Positions 35,688 to 44,776 of a stretch of 64,000 nt of DNA are shown piece by piece (position 1 is the stretch's first letter; each line of letters opens with the position of its first letter). Source of the DNA: an uncultured Pseudomonadota bacterium (GTDB lineage Bacteria > Pseudomonadota > Alphaproteobacteria > RF32 > CAG-239); NCBI GenBank assembly GCA_902494875.1, contig CABUUO010000001.1:1-64000 (forward strand), read 5' to 3'. The notes beneath the pieces were generated by a model. That model saw only the letters and a list, made by a program, of their open reading frames with translations, did no database searches and was not told the origin of the DNA. Position numbers and translations under genes: made by a program.

Positions 35688-37334
35688 ATGGAAAGAAATT
35701 TTTTTGTTCAAATGCGGATGTCGGCCGTTTTTCTTGTCTGCGGCGGATTGCTGAGCGTTTTGCTGAAATATGAAATGCTGTGGGATTTTGCCAATTATCA
35801 TTATTTTAATCCCTGGGCGCTGCTAAACGGACGGGTTAATGAAGACGCCGCCGTGGCGGGGCTGAATGCTTTTTTTAATCCGTTGATTGACGTTCCTTTG
35901 TATCTGCTGATTAAGTATTTTAACGATTATCCGAATTTTATTTATTTTATGCAGGGGCTGTGGTTTGGAGCATTGGCTTATGCCTATTATAAGATTGCAA
36001 GCCTGTTTTTTGCCGGCAGCGGTCGGAAGGAACGTTGGGGTGTTATTTTGTCTCTGGCGGCGGGGCTCAGCGGTTATGCCGTATTTTTTCAAATCGGCAC
36101 TTCGACCAACGAGATTCCTTCGGCATTCTGGGTCTTGCTCAGTCTGTGGCTGTTGCTGCGTGAGATTTTTGAAAATAAACAGTATCGGAACAAGATTTTT
36201 TTCTGTGCGGGATTAGTTGCGGGGCTGGCTGCCGGTTTGAAGTTTACGGGCGGAATTTACGGAATGTCGATCGGTGTCGCGCTGGTGGTTTGCAAAGGAT
36301 CTTTGCGTCTGTCATGGCGCAATATCATGGTTTTTGCCGGCGGTTGCGTTTGCGGTTTTGTGTTGGCGGACGGTTATTGGATGTGGATTTTGCAGCGGGA
36401 ATTCGGCAATCCGTTCTTTCCGTTTTTTAACGCTTATTTTCGGTCACCGTATTTGGAGGCGGTTAATTATCGTGACGCGCAGTTTATTCCGACCGAGTTT
36501 TGGAGGCTGGTTTTGCTGCCTTTTTACTGGGTTGCGGATTTGTACCGCAAGGAGGGCGGCGTGGTGGTTATTGACTGGCGGTTGGCCTTGGCTTATGTCT
36601 GTCTGTTGTTTTGGGGCATTAAATATCTTTGGGCTAAGATTCAACATAAGGCGCTTCCTTTCAGAAAACAAAGCGTTTTTCTCTGCGTGTTTGCGGTGAG
36701 CGCGTATGTTTTGTGGCTGAACGTATATTCTATCGTACGTTACATGATTCCGATTGAAATGCTGGCGTCGCTTTTGATCGTGGGGACGCTCCGGGCTTTG
36801 ATGCCGGAGGGAAAAACGGCGCGGGATATTTATCTGCTGCCGCTCAGCGCCGTTGCGGCGATTTTGCTGCTGACGCCGTTGTATTCTCAAATATGGGGTT
36901 GCCGCAATTGCGAAATAGACGGCAAAAAATTTGAGAAGTTTGTTGAAGTTAAAGGCGTAAATATTCCCGACAACGCGCTGTTAATGTTTTATAATTTTCC
37001 GACTTCGGCGTTGCTGCCCTATTTCAGCCGGACGGCGAAAAATTTGCAGGGCGTTAATGTCTTGCAGCAGAATTATCGTTATACGTCGATGGACGGTGAT
37101 TATTTTAATGACAATCCACGCTGGAAAAAGCTTAAAAAAGATATTCTGGCGCGGGATTATGCCGCCAGAATAGCCTTTATTGCCGCGGAACCCGGCAGCC
37201 TGCTGCAAATAGACAAAGCCCGGGATCCGATTTTGAAAGATATGGATTGCCGCCGGCTTGAGACCAATATTTATCCTTATTACGAAATATGCGTTTCTCC
37301 GGATATGAAAGAAAAAATTTTCTCCGAGAAATAA
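35688..37334 (+). CDS. Putative GT-C glycosyltransferase, paralog 4
   Basis: 548 residues, 6 bp after the methyltransferase. It keeps LWDFANYHYFNPWALLNGRV, NAFFNPLIDVPLYLLIKYF, FQIGTSTNEIPSAF, GLKFTGGIYG, NPFFPFFNAYFRSPY and DWRLALAYV. The base composition is less AT-rich than copies 1-3 and close to the chromosome average, so this may be the older resident copy. The end reads CRRLETNIYPYYEICVSPDMKEKIF. Loop residues that differ between copies (NEDAAVAGL here, NFDVAVAGL, NYDVGAAGM, GYDIAPASV) may tune acceptor or donor choice. This is inference. Confidence 0.72.
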   Translation: MERNFFVQMRMSAVFLVCGGLLSVLLKYEMLWDFANYHYFNPWALLNGRVNEDAAVAGLNAFFNPLIDVPLYLLIKYFNDYPNFIYFMQGLWFGALAYAYYKIASLFFAGSGRKERWGVILSLAAGLSGYAVFFQIGTSTNEIPSAFWVLLSLWLLLREIFENKQYRNKIFFCAGLVAGLAAGLKFTGGIYGMSIGVALVVCKGSLRLSWRNIMVFAGGCVCGFVLADGYWMWILQREFGNPFFPFFNAYFRSPYLEAVNYRDAQFIPTEFWRLVLLPFYWVADLYRKEGGVVVIDWRLALAYVCLLFWGIKYLWAKIQHKALPFRKQSVFLCVFAVSAYVLWLNVYSIVRYMIPIEMLASLLIVGTLRALMPEGKTARDIYLLPLSAVAAILLLTPLYSQIWGCRNCEIDGKKFEKFVEVKGVNIPDNALLMFYNFPTSALLPYFSRTAKNLQGVNVLQQNYRYTSMDGDYFNDNPRWKKLKKDILARDYAARIAFIAAEPGSLLQIDKARDPILKDMDCRRLETNIYPYYEICVSPDMKEKIFSEK

Positions 37335-37359
37335 ATTTTCGCTTCAATGCGTTAATTTC

Positions 37360-37389
37360 TTTACTATTTATTGATGATATTGTTATATT
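37360..37389 (+). promoter_or_regulatory. Possible promoter for clpP-clpX
   Basis: TTTACT, 18-bp spacer, TATATT (37384-37389), 39 bp before the clpP ATG. Weak match, by eye. Confidence 0.35.
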
Positions 37390-37428
37390 GTCAAATAAAT
37401 ATTCAGATTTAACTTGAAGGAAAACGCA

Positions 37429-38058
37429 ATGATTGAGAGAAGTTCTTTAGAGGTATATGACAATACTCTGGTTCCGATGGTTATTGAGCAGACGTCCAAA
37501 GGCGAGCGCTCGTTCGACATCTATTCCAGATTGTTGAAAGAAAGAATTATTTTTCTGACGGGAGAAGTCAATGACGAGGTTTCCTCGCTGATTTGCGCCC
37601 AGCTTTTGTTCTTGGAGTCAGAAAATCCGAAAAAGGACATTTTCCTTTACATCAATTCTCCGGGCGGTGTCGTTACTTCCGGTATGGCAATGTATGACAC
37701 TATGCAGTATATCAGCTGCGACGTGAACACCATGTGCATCGGGCAGGCCTGTTCAATGGGGTCTCTTCTGCTGGCCGGCGGCGCTAAAGACAAGCGTTTT
37801 TCCCTGCCTAATTCTCAGATTATGATCCACCAGCCGTCCGGCGGTGCCAAAGGGCAGGCTACGGATATTGAAATTCAAGCCAATCTGATTTTGAATATGC
37901 GCAAACGTCTGAATCAAATTTATGTCAAACATACCGGGCAAAAGCTCAGCGTTATTGAAAAAGCCATGGATCGCGATAATTTTATGACGCCGGACGAGGC
38001 TAAAAAGTTCGGGCTGATTGACCATATTGTTACCAACCGTTCAGAGATGATGAAATAG
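37429..38058 (+). CDS. clpP: ATP-dependent Clp protease proteolytic subunit
   Basis: Serine protease subunit, 209 residues from the ATG at 37429 (GAAGGA 7 bp ahead). A TTG at 37414 is an unlikely alternative. The catalytic serine is in [14 protein letters not shown], the histidine in [18 protein letters not shown], and the aspartate in the [19 protein letters not shown] region. [19 protein letters not shown] forms the substrate-binding strand. The heptameric rings pair with ClpX, encoded 10 bp downstream. A target is expected to be proteins carrying the tmRNA tag encoded at 62.5 kb. Confidence 0.97.
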   Translation: MIERSSLEVYDNTLVPMVIEQTSKGERSFDIYSRLLKERIIFLTGEVNDEVSSLICAQLLFLESENPKKDIFLYINSPGGVVTSGMAMYDTMQYISCDVNTMCIGQACSMGSLLLAGGAKDKRFSLPNSQIMIHQPSGGAKGQATDIEIQANLILNMRKRLNQIYVKHTGQKLSVIEKAMDRDNFMTPDEAKKFGLIDHIVTNRSEMMK

Positions 38059-38068
38059 GGTGAAGAAA

Positions 38069-39340
38069 ATGACAGAGAATTCCGACAACGGAGAAGTTTT
38101 ATATTGTTCCTTCTGCGGCAAGAGCCAGGCCGAGGTTAAGAAACTGGTTGCGGGGCGGGGCGTTTATATCTGTGACGAGTGTATCGAAGTCTGCATAAAC
38201 ATTGTTGCGGATGAAATGGCCGAAGAAGCGAAAAAACACGGCGGCATAGATTCCGAAAATTTACCGACACCGTCTAAAATCAAAGAGTTTCTTGATCAGT
38301 ACGTTATTGGTCAGGAACATGCCAAGCGCGTGCTTTCGGTGGCAGTTTACAACCACTATAAGCGTCTGAACAGCATTGATTCAAAGTCTGACGTGGACAT
38401 ATCCAAGTCCAATGTGATTTTGATCGGTTCGACGGGGTCCGGCAAAACGCTGCTGGCGCAGACATTGGCTAAAATTTTGGATGTGCCTTTTGCCATTGCC
38501 GACGCTACGACGCTGACCGAAGCCGGTTATGTCGGTGAAGATGTGGAGAACATTATTCTGAAACTGGTGCAGGCCGCCAATTATGATATTGAAAAAGCGC
38601 AGCGCGGTATTGTTTATATTGACGAGATTGACAAGATTACGCGCAAGACAGACGGCCCATCGATTACGCGCGACGTTTCGGGCGAGGGGGTTCAGCAGGC
38701 CCTGTTGAAAATCATTGAAGGCACGGTTGCCAATGTACCGCCGCAGGGCGGGCGCAAGCATCCGCAGCAGGAGTTTCTGCATGTTGATACCACCAATATT
38801 CTGTTTATTTGCGGCGGTGCCTTTTCGGGACTGGAAAAAATCGTCGGCCGGCGCGGCAAAGAATCTTCCATCGGTTTCGGTGCGGAAGTCAGAGGTCCCG
38901 ACGAACGTCGCATCGGCGAAATTATTCAGGAGGTTGAGCCTGAAGATTTGCTGAAATACGGTTTGATTCCGGAATTTGTCGGACGTCTGCCGGTTATCGC
39001 GACTTTGGAAGATTTGGACGAGGACGCCTTGGTGAAGGTTTTGACCGAGCCGAAGAACGCTTTGGTACGCCAGTATGCCACCTTGTTTGAAATGGAGCAT
39101 GTCAAACTGACGTTTACCGACGATGCGCTGCGGGCCATTGCCAAAAAGGCTATTGAACGCAAGACCGGCGCCCGCGGTTTGCGCGCGATTATGGAAGAGA
39201 ACCTTCTGGAACTGATGTATGATATTCCGGACAAGAAAGACGTGGCAGAAATCGTCATCGACGAGAAGGTTATCAATGATAAAAAAGAGCCTAAGTTTAT
39301 CAAAAAGAAAAATACCGAAAGCGACAAAAAGTCGGCATAG
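38069..39340 (+). CDS. clpX: ClpX, ATP-binding unfoldase of ClpXP
   Basis: AAA+ unfoldase, 423 residues from the ATG at 38069 (a GTG at 38060 is a weaker start). The N-terminal zinc-binding domain has CSFCGKS...CDECIEVC and docks adaptors such as SspB. Walker A is [15 protein letters not shown], Walker [11 protein letters not shown], sensor and pore region GYVGEDVE. The ClpP-binding loop reads IGFGAEV, the standard IGF motif. Directly follows clpP, and a hairpin terminator ends the pair. Confidence 0.97.
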   Translation: MTENSDNGEVLYCSFCGKSQAEVKKLVAGRGVYICDECIEVCINIVADEMAEEAKKHGGIDSENLPTPSKIKEFLDQYVIGQEHAKRVLSVAVYNHYKRLNSIDSKSDVDISKSNVILIGSTGSGKTLLAQTLAKILDVPFAIADATTLTEAGYVGEDVENIILKLVQAANYDIEKAQRGIVYIDEIDKITRKTDGPSITRDVSGEGVQQALLKIIEGTVANVPPQGGRKHPQQEFLHVDTTNILFICGGAFSGLEKIVGRRGKESSIGFGAEVRGPDERRIGEIIQEVEPEDLLKYGLIPEFVGRLPVIATLEDLDEDALVKVLTEPKNALVRQYATLFEMEHVKLTFTDDALRAIAKKAIERKTGARGLRAIMEENLLELMYDIPDKKDVAEIVIDEKVINDKKEPKFIKKKNTESDKKSA

Positions 39341-39351
39341 ATAAGAAAGGG

Positions 39352-39384
39352 ACAAAACCGCAGTCCGAGGGCTGCGGTTTTGTT
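39352..39384 (+). terminator. Terminator hairpin after clpX
   Basis: 12-bp perfect stem ACAAAACCGCAG / CTGCGGTTTTGT, 8-base loop, short T-rich tail. The next gene may begin within its right edge if the GTG at 39385 is used. Confidence 0.7.
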
Positions 39385-39393
39385 GTGAACGAA

Positions 39394-40227
39394 ATGTTGA
39401 AGAGCATTGATATAAAAAAAGAGGAAAGGGAACTTTTCGGTGCGTTTGAGCACTGTCTGGCCAGGGTCAGCGACAATTCTTTTTTGGAATTGTTTGCGCG
39501 TGAAAAAATAAAGCATTCGATGCAGGTAGTCGGCGCCGGAAATTATATTTTGAAAAACGAGAAGATTTTTCAACACCGAAGCGAAGAATATCTCAAGCTT
39601 GGAAAACTGGTAAATTTGTTTCATGACATCGGGCGTTTCAGAGAGATTGAATGTATGTATGAAGACGCTTCCCGCAGCTATAACCACGGTTTTTTCAGCT
39701 ATGAAATGCTGAAGGAGCGGGGATATTCCGATCCGTGTCTGCTGCTGCCGGTCAAACAGCACGGAAATCTGGCCGACGCTTTGGAAAAAGACGTCGAATT
39801 TCAGAAGATTGGCGATGCCGGGATAAAAAAAGAAGTTGAAGAATTATACGGTCTGGTTAAAGATGCCGATAAGATTGCCAATCTTTATATTGCCAAAACG
39901 GATCGGCGCATTTTTAAGGATTTGTTTTTTGACGGATTGACGGAAGAAAACAAGCATGCTCCGGTGTCGGCAAAAGTTTTGGAAGCCATGGAGAACAAAT
40001 GTCTGGTTAAGAGCGGGGATTGCGTTTCTTTTTCTGACAGGCTGTTGCAAATATTGTGCTTTGTTTTTGAAATATATTACAAGCCATCGCTGACATTTGT
40101 TTTTAAACACGGTTTACTGGAGAATATTGCGGCAGTAATGCGGATTTATAATCCTGATCAGTCGTTGCAGGATTATATTGAGCAAAAGATTTTTACCTAT
40201 GTGCGCAGCCGCTACGAGGCCATGTGA
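39394..40227 (+). CDS. HD-domain phosphohydrolase, unknown substrate
   Basis: 277 residues from the ATG at 39394 (a GTG at 39385 would add three residues). Metal-binding HD pattern: H at KIKHSMQVV (about 40), HD in LVNLFHDIGRFRE (about 77), a later histidine in YNHGFFSYE and KQHGNLAD, and a distal aspartate in LVKDADKIANLY. This order fits the HD superfamily of metal phosphohydrolases. Nucleotide or cyclic-nucleotide substrates are common, but nothing here selects one. It stands alone after the clpX terminator. Confidence 0.8.
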   Translation: MLKSIDIKKEERELFGAFEHCLARVSDNSFLELFAREKIKHSMQVVGAGNYILKNEKIFQHRSEEYLKLGKLVNLFHDIGRFREIECMYEDASRSYNHGFFSYEMLKERGYSDPCLLLPVKQHGNLADALEKDVEFQKIGDAGIKKEVEELYGLVKDADKIANLYIAKTDRRIFKDLFFDGLTEENKHAPVSAKVLEAMENKCLVKSGDCVSFSDRLLQILCFVFEIYYKPSLTFVFKHGLLENIAAVMRIYNPDQSLQDYIEQKIFTYVRSRYEAM

Positions 40228-40237
40228 GAGGCTAAGT

Positions 40238-40546
40238 TTACAGTTTGTTTATCATTGATCTGGAGAGCTTGATAATCTCTTCAAAATTGTCTTCGGGAGA
40301 AACTTTGTTTTTACGAAGATGACCGCATTTTTTGCATTTTTGCAACAGGATATATTCGCCGTTTTTCAGCTCAACGCCGACGGGTTCCATCAGTCCGCCG
40401 CAGTCTGCGGCACGGTCGCCGGGGTTAACGTCGACGTGTTTGCTCCACAGGCAGTTCGGGCAGTGGTTGGTATAGCCGTTGCCGTGTACTTCCGCGCCGC
40501 AATGCTCGCAAATAAAATCTTCAATCCGCCGGTTAAATTTTTTCAT
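40238..40546 (-). CDS. RNHCP domain protein (zinc-ribbon-like)
   Basis: 102 residues. The chain has FICEHCGAEV, then NHCPNCLWSKHVDVNPGDRAADCGG, the diagnostic run of the RNHCP family, and a second CxxC in LQKCKKCGH. Two zinc sites are likely. Function is unknown, and binding of nucleic acid is only a guess from zinc-ribbon folds. It is convergent with the HD gene, whose stop lies 10 bp away. Confidence 0.85.
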   Translation of the reverse strand: MKKFNRRIEDFICEHCGAEVHGNGYTNHCPNCLWSKHVDVNPGDRAADCGGLMEPVGVELKNGEYILLQKCKKCGHLRKNKVSPEDNFEEIIKLSRSMINKL

Positions 40547-40645
40547 ATTCTTCTCCGTCTGGAAATAGTATAAAAGATATTCCGCTCTGGCAAGCCTTTA
40601 CTTTGTCTCGTTTCTATTATATTTTTATGCCGAGGGCAAGGAATA

Positions 40646-41317
40646 ATGATAGAAGAGAACGTATTTAAAAAAACGAAAATTGATTATGCTAAACTTGAAT
40701 CTTATGGTTTCAGTAAAATAAATAATGTCTTTGTTTTGGAACGATTTTTTATGGGCGGCGCTTTTAAGGCGATTATAAAAATAAGTCCACGGTCGGAAAT
40801 TGTCGGAAAAGTTTGGGATACGGAATGTGATGAAGAATACCTTTTGCTGCACGTTGAAAGTGAAAATACCGGTTTTGTCTTAAAAGTCAGAAACGAGTAT
40901 GTCAGAATTTTGCAAGACATACGGGAACATTGTTGTCTGAACAATTATTTCATATATCCGCAGGCTAATCGTCTTGCGGATAAAATGCTTGAGATATACG
41001 GAGGAAAAATAGATTTTCCCTGGGAGAAATATGAAGGTTACGGGGTTTTCCGCAATCAGAAAAATAACAAGTGGTATGCTTTGATTATAAACATTAATCA
41101 AACGAAACTGAATAAGGAATTGCCGCCGAAAGAAATTGAGGTCATTAACGTTAAGCTTAATACTCATAATGTTGAAAAGCTTTTGATGCGGAAAGGATTT
41201 TATCCCGCTTATCATATGAACAAGAAGAATTGGGTTACGATTGTTCTGGACGAAACCGTTGATGACGGATTGCTTCTGGAATTGATAGGGGAAAGCCATA
41301 TTTTGAGTGAAAAATGA
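40646..41317 (+). CDS. MmcQ/YjbR family protein
   Basis: 223 residues. The MmcQ/YjbR (CyaY-like fold, DUF419) unit is recognisable twice in style: the N-terminal half has AIIKISPRSEIVGKVWDTECDEEY, and the C-terminal half has the family ending KGFYPAYHMNKKNWVTIVLDETVDDGLLLELIGESH. The second half, with YGVFRNQKNNKWYALI, gives the standard domain of about 115 residues, so the protein is a YjbR domain with a long N-terminal extension of related style. The family is called DNA-binding from structure, and its role is not established. Confidence 0.8.
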   Translation: MIEENVFKKTKIDYAKLESYGFSKINNVFVLERFFMGGAFKAIIKISPRSEIVGKVWDTECDEEYLLLHVESENTGFVLKVRNEYVRILQDIREHCCLNNYFIYPQANRLADKMLEIYGGKIDFPWEKYEGYGVFRNQKNNKWYALIININQTKLNKELPPKEIEVINVKLNTHNVEKLLMRKGFYPAYHMNKKNWVTIVLDETVDDGLLLELIGESHILSEK

Positions 41318-41562
41318 TGAAACTCTCATTGGCCGCTGTCTGTTTAGATAGCCGAGCTCCGGCTCTAGCTTAGTAAGTTCGTGCGAAGCACTCACTAACT
41401 GCGCGTCGGTCACTTGTTTTGTAAATCGCGCTTTGCTTGCTTATGCATCGCGCGCTTGATAATAAAACTGCGCCTCTTGCGGTAAAAACAACCGGAGCAG
41501 CGGTTGTTTTCATCCTCGAGCCTGATATCGAACAGCCTGTTCGAACCAGTATCCAAAAGCAT
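41318..41562. other. Gene-free, palindrome-rich region with a tRNA-Asn-like fragment
   Basis: About 245 bases without a credible gene. Short inverted repeats cluster here: AGCCG-CCGGCT near 41350, GTGC-GCAC near 41384, CGCGC-GCGCG in 41427-41455 and CAACCG-CGGTTG near 41490. At 41520-41535 GCCTGATATCGAACAG matches the T arm of the tRNA-Asn at 41614-41628 with a single extra base. Confidence 0.5.
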
Positions 41563-41601
41563 AAAAAAAACACCATCTTACTTAAAAGATGGTGTTTTTT
41601 T
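41563..41601. terminator. Terminator for the tRNA-Cys/tRNA-Asn unit
   Basis: Stem AACACCATCTT / AAGATGGTGTT with A and T runs on both sides. On the minus strand it follows the tRNA-Asn 3' end by one base. Confidence 0.9.
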
Positions 41602-41602
41602 A

Positions 41603-41677
41603 TGGCTCCGGCTGCCTGATTCGAACAGGCGACCAATCGGTTAACAGCCGATTGCTCTACCGCTGAGCTAAGCCGGA
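41603..41677 (-). tRNA. tRNA-Asn (anticodon GUU)
   Basis: 75 bases including encoded CCA. Acceptor stem TCCGGCT / AGCCGGA, anticodon stem-loop ATCGG-CTGTTAA-CCGAT with GTT, and T arm GCCTG-TTCGAAT-CAGGC. Cotranscribed with tRNA-Cys, 26 bp upstream on the same strand. Confidence 0.97.
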
Positions 41678-41703
41678 ATAATATGCGGTAATGAATGAAT
41701 TTT

Positions 41704-41778
41704 TGGAGGCCGGTACCGGAATTGAACCGATGTACAAGGATTTGCAGTCCTCTGCATGAGCCACTCTGCCAACCGGCC
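41704..41778 (-). tRNA. tRNA-Cys (anticodon GCA)
   Basis: 75 bases including encoded CCA. Acceptor stem GGCCGGT / ACCGGCC with discriminator T, and anticodon loop CTGCAAA with GCA. The 220 bp between it and rpiB are AT-rich and hold the divergent promoters, with no gene. Confidence 0.97.
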
Positions 41779-41998
41779 AATCGGGATACCTCATTTGAGT
41801 TCCTCATTCACTCAACGAGGTCTATATATACAGATTTTTTTATCGCCGTCAATATCTTTTTTTAATTATTTTGCACTTTTTTGTGAATTGTTTTTAAAAT
41901 CAGAGAATTATTTTTTTATTGGGTGTAACCAAAGAGCCCGGTTGCATTTGACTGTCGATGCTTTATGATAAAAAAAATTTTTAACAGGAGACCATAAG

Positions 41999-42430
41999 AT
42001 GGATAAAATAGCAATAGGGTCCGACCACGGCGGATTTGAATTGAAAGAGAAGCTTATCAATCATTATAAGGCGCGGGGGATCGTTTTGGCGGATGAAGGT
42101 ACCTATTCCGAAGAATCCTGCGATTATCCCGATATTGCCGACAAAATGGCCGCAGACATTCTGAGTGGGAGCGTTGACTGGGGAATCCTGATTTGCGGGA
42201 CAGGAATCGGAATCTCCATAGCGGCCAACCGCCATAAAGGAATCCGTGCGGCTTTGCTTTATGACGAGTTTTCGGCGGAAATGGCTCATGCGCATAACAA
42301 TGCAAACGTTATTGTGTTTGGCGGCAGAACGATGAAGTTTGAAGACGTGGTCAGAAGAATTGATGTTTTCATGAAAACCAAATATGAAGGCGGCCGCCAT
42401 CAGCGCCGTTTGGATAAACTGGACAGATAA
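41999..42430 (+). CDS. rpiB: Ribose-5-phosphate isomerase B
   Basis: RpiB/LacAB family, 143 residues, interconverting ribose-5-phosphate and ribulose-5-phosphate. It starts [19 protein letters not shown] and has the active-site loop [26 protein letters not shown], with the catalytic cysteine in LICGTG. It is followed after 10 bp by glyA, a common alphaproteobacterial pairing. The ATG follows an AGGAGA ribosome binding site. Confidence 0.96.
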   Translation: MDKIAIGSDHGGFELKEKLINHYKARGIVLADEGTYSEESCDYPDIADKMAADILSGSVDWGILICGTGIGISIAANRHKGIRAALLYDEFSAEMAHAHNNANVIVFGGRTMKFEDVVRRIDVFMKTKYEGGRHQRRLDKLDR

Positions 42431-42440
42431 GGAGCAGCAC

Positions 42441-43697
42441 ATGGATTTTGAAGATGATTTGAAAACGGAAGACAAAGAGATTTTTGACGCAATACGGTTG
42501 GAGCTAGACCGTCAGCAGAATCAAATAGAGTTGATAGCTTCCGAAAATATTGTTTCCAAGGCCGTGCTGGAAGCTCAGGGTTCCATTTTGACCAACAAAT
42601 ATGCGGAAGGATATTCGGCCCGGCGTTATTACGGCGGCTGCGAGTTTATTGATATGGTTGAGAATCTGGCCGTCGAGCGGGCTAAGAAACTGTTCGGCGC
42701 CGAGTTTGTCAATGTTCAGCCGCATTCGGGTTCGCAGGCCAATACGGCGGTTTATGTCGCGCTTTTGCAGCCGCATGATACGATTATGGGAATGTCTTTG
42801 GATGCGGGCGGCCATTTGACGCACGGTTCCAAGGTTTCAGTTTCCGGCAAATGGCTGAATGCGGTGCAATACGGCGTCCGCAGAGAGGATGCGATCATTG
42901 ATTATGACGAGGTGGAGCGTCTGGCGGTTGCGAATAAGCCCAAACTGATTATTGCCGGCGGTTCGGCTTATCCGCGGCAAATCGATTTTGCCCGCTTTCG
43001 GTCAATTTGCGACAAGGTCGGTGCTTATCTGATGGTGGATATGGCGCATTTTGCCGGTTTGGTTGCGGGCGGCGTGCATCCGAATCCTTTGCAGTGGGCC
43101 GATGTGGTTACGACCACGACGCATAAGACCCTGCGCGGACCGCGCGGCGGTATGATTCTGACCAACAATGCAGAGATTGCCAAGAAAATTGATTCGGCCA
43201 TTTTTCCGGGAACACAGGGCGGGCCGTTGATGCACGTGATTGCGGCCAAGGCCGTTTGCTTTAAGGAAGATTTGTCCGACGCATTTAAATCTTATGCCGC
43301 TCAGGTGGTTAAAAACGCCAAGGTGATGGGCGAGGTTTTGAAAGCGAGGGGACTGGATCTGGTTTCCGGCGGAACGGATACGCATTTGCTGCTGGTGGAT
43401 TTGAGACCCAAGGGACTTAAAGGAAATGACGTTGCCGCGGCTTTGGAAGAAGCGCATATGACCTGCAACAAAAACGCTATTCCGTTTGATCCGGAAAAAC
43501 CGAAGATAACTTCGGGAATCCGTATCGGCACGCCGGCCGGAACAACTCGCGGCTTTAAGGAAAAGGAATTTGAACAGGTTGCTGACTGGATTGCCGATGT
43601 TATGGACTCTTTAGCGGAGGGGACATCCGACAAGGTTATTCCCGAGATCAGGGAAAAAGTCATTGCTTTGTGCAAGCGTTTTCCAATTTATGAATAA
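42441..43697 (+). CDS. glyA: Serine hydroxymethyltransferase
   Basis: PLP enzyme, 418 residues, that converts serine and tetrahydrofolate to glycine and methylene-tetrahydrofolate. The ATG at 42441 follows AAGGAG after the rpiB stop. Marks: [52 protein letters not shown] and the PLP-lysine motif [14 protein letters not shown]. Its one-carbon product can feed the formyl-methionine start pathway (fmt at 47.7 kb). Ends at a bidirectional terminator. Confidence 0.97.
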   Translation: MDFEDDLKTEDKEIFDAIRLELDRQQNQIELIASENIVSKAVLEAQGSILTNKYAEGYSARRYYGGCEFIDMVENLAVERAKKLFGAEFVNVQPHSGSQANTAVYVALLQPHDTIMGMSLDAGGHLTHGSKVSVSGKWLNAVQYGVRREDAIIDYDEVERLAVANKPKLIIAGGSAYPRQIDFARFRSICDKVGAYLMVDMAHFAGLVAGGVHPNPLQWADVVTTTTHKTLRGPRGGMILTNNAEIAKKIDSAIFPGTQGGPLMHVIAAKAVCFKEDLSDAFKSYAAQVVKNAKVMGEVLKARGLDLVSGGTDTHLLLVDLRPKGLKGNDVAAALEEAHMTCNKNAIPFDPEKPKITSGIRIGTPAGTTRGFKEKEFEQVADWIADVMDSLAEGTSDKVIPEIREKVIALCKRFPIYE

Positions 43698-43715
43698 CAG
43701 AGATCTGTTGATTTT

Positions 43716-43745
43716 ATAGCCCGGTTTTTGACCGGGCTATATTTT
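43716..43745. terminator. Bidirectional terminator
   Basis: ATAGCCCGGT / ACCGGGCTAT perfect stem with a 5-base loop, between glyA (+) and the unknown leftward gene. Confidence 0.85.
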
Positions 43746-43767
43746 GGGACAGAAGAAGACAAATGTT

Positions 43768-44583
43768 TTAGCGAATCATATGTTCGCCGATTTCTCTTCT
43801 GACGGCATTGCTGTTGTCATTTTGTCTTATTCTTTGCAGCGTTTGATTGTAGGTTTCCTCTTTGCTGTACATATCGTGAATAATGTCAGGGCTGTTCAGG
43901 TTCGGAATGAAGCCCGGGGTTTCAAACAGGCAGTATCGCTGATAGGCGCTGAGGGCAATGTCCGGTTCGGCGTCGTTTTTGTTTTCTTTATACGTCTCTC
44001 GGCACCGGCGTTCAAAATCGGGACAGATGTGTTCAAAATTTTGCAATACGGCGTTGTGCAGGCTGTTAAATTCTTCGGTGCTGCAGCTGATTGAGGCGCC
44101 GTTTTTTTCGAGAGAATTCATTTGGGAAAGGCTCTGCGCTATTGCGGGATAAGTCTCGGCGGAATTGTCACTGCCGTTTATGCGGCTGCGGATCAGCTCG
44201 AAGGCAATTTCCTGAGATCTTTGCACCAAGGCAACTTTCTGATAATCGGAATAACGAAGCTGATTTAGGGCAGGATTGATGCCGAGTTCGGTTTTGTCGG
44301 TGCTTTGAGGCGGCGTGTTTTCAATAAAGCAAAGGGAAGGCGGGCGGTGCCGGAAATATCCGCCGTTGCCGAGACTGATGTTTAATTTGTCTGCCAGCTC
44401 TTTGTATTCGCTTATAAAGTCTGTTTTGGCGGTTACGGGGCGGTCTTTTTTAGCGGCCTTAATGCCGGCGATTTTTTGTTTCAGGTTTTGTTTATGCCGA
44501 TGGTTGGCCTTTTCACGCAGTTCAAGGTCTTTCAGCGAATAATTGGTTATCTGCCAATCGGAAATGGCGCTGTCGGCAATCAT
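43768..44583 (-). CDS. Unknown hydrophilic helical protein
   Basis: 271 residues with no signal peptide, membrane helix or motif I recognise. The N-terminal 60 residues are basic and helical (KANHRHKQNLKQKIAGIKAAKKDR), the middle is polar with many Ser, Asn and Gln, and a few cysteines are scattered (CSTEEF, HICPDFERRC). It may be a cytoplasmic or exported effector-like protein, but nothing proves that. A TTTTCCTCC complement gives a strong GGAGGAAAA ribosome binding site before the ATG at 44583, and a good promoter precedes it, so the gene is real. Confidence 0.65.
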   Translation of the reverse strand: MIADSAISDWQITNYSLKDLELREKANHRHKQNLKQKIAGIKAAKKDRPVTAKTDFISEYKELADKLNISLGNGGYFRHRPPSLCFIENTPPQSTDKTELGINPALNQLRYSDYQKVALVQRSQEIAFELIRSRINGSDNSAETYPAIAQSLSQMNSLEKNGASISCSTEEFNSLHNAVLQNFEHICPDFERRCRETYKENKNDAEPDIALSAYQRYCLFETPGFIPNLNSPDIIHDMYSKEETYNQTLQRIRQNDNSNAVRREIGEHMIR

Positions 44584-44605
44584 GTTTTCCTCCGTTATAT
44601 TTTCC

Positions 44606-44634
44606 AGTATAGCACATAGAGTCCATTTTGTCTA
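44606..44634 (-). promoter_or_regulatory. Probable promoter of the unknown leftward gene
   Basis: Reading on the minus strand: TAGACA (44634-44629), 17-bp spacer, TATACT (44611-44606), 23 bp before the start codon. Confidence 0.55.
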
Positions 44635-44776
44635 ATATTCTATGTCGTTCCGGTTAAATTTTAGTTGTGATGACGGACAATGATTGTTTATTTTGCGGAC
44701 GTAATATGAAAAAAGAGATGAAATTTTTTATATCCGGTATATAATGTCGCCAGATTTGAATATAAAGGTGATATAT

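Noticed and set aside
38381..39355. 324-residue minus-strand frame opposite clpX
   Set aside because: Shadow of clpX codon bias. No ribosome binding site or domain.
41370..41807. A 145-residue open frame on the minus strand
   Set aside because: It runs straight through tRNA-Asn, tRNA-Cys and the terminator, so it is a chance frame.
42429..42440. Glycine riboswitch before glyA
   Set aside because: glyA follows rpiB by 10 bp, leaving no room for a leader structure.
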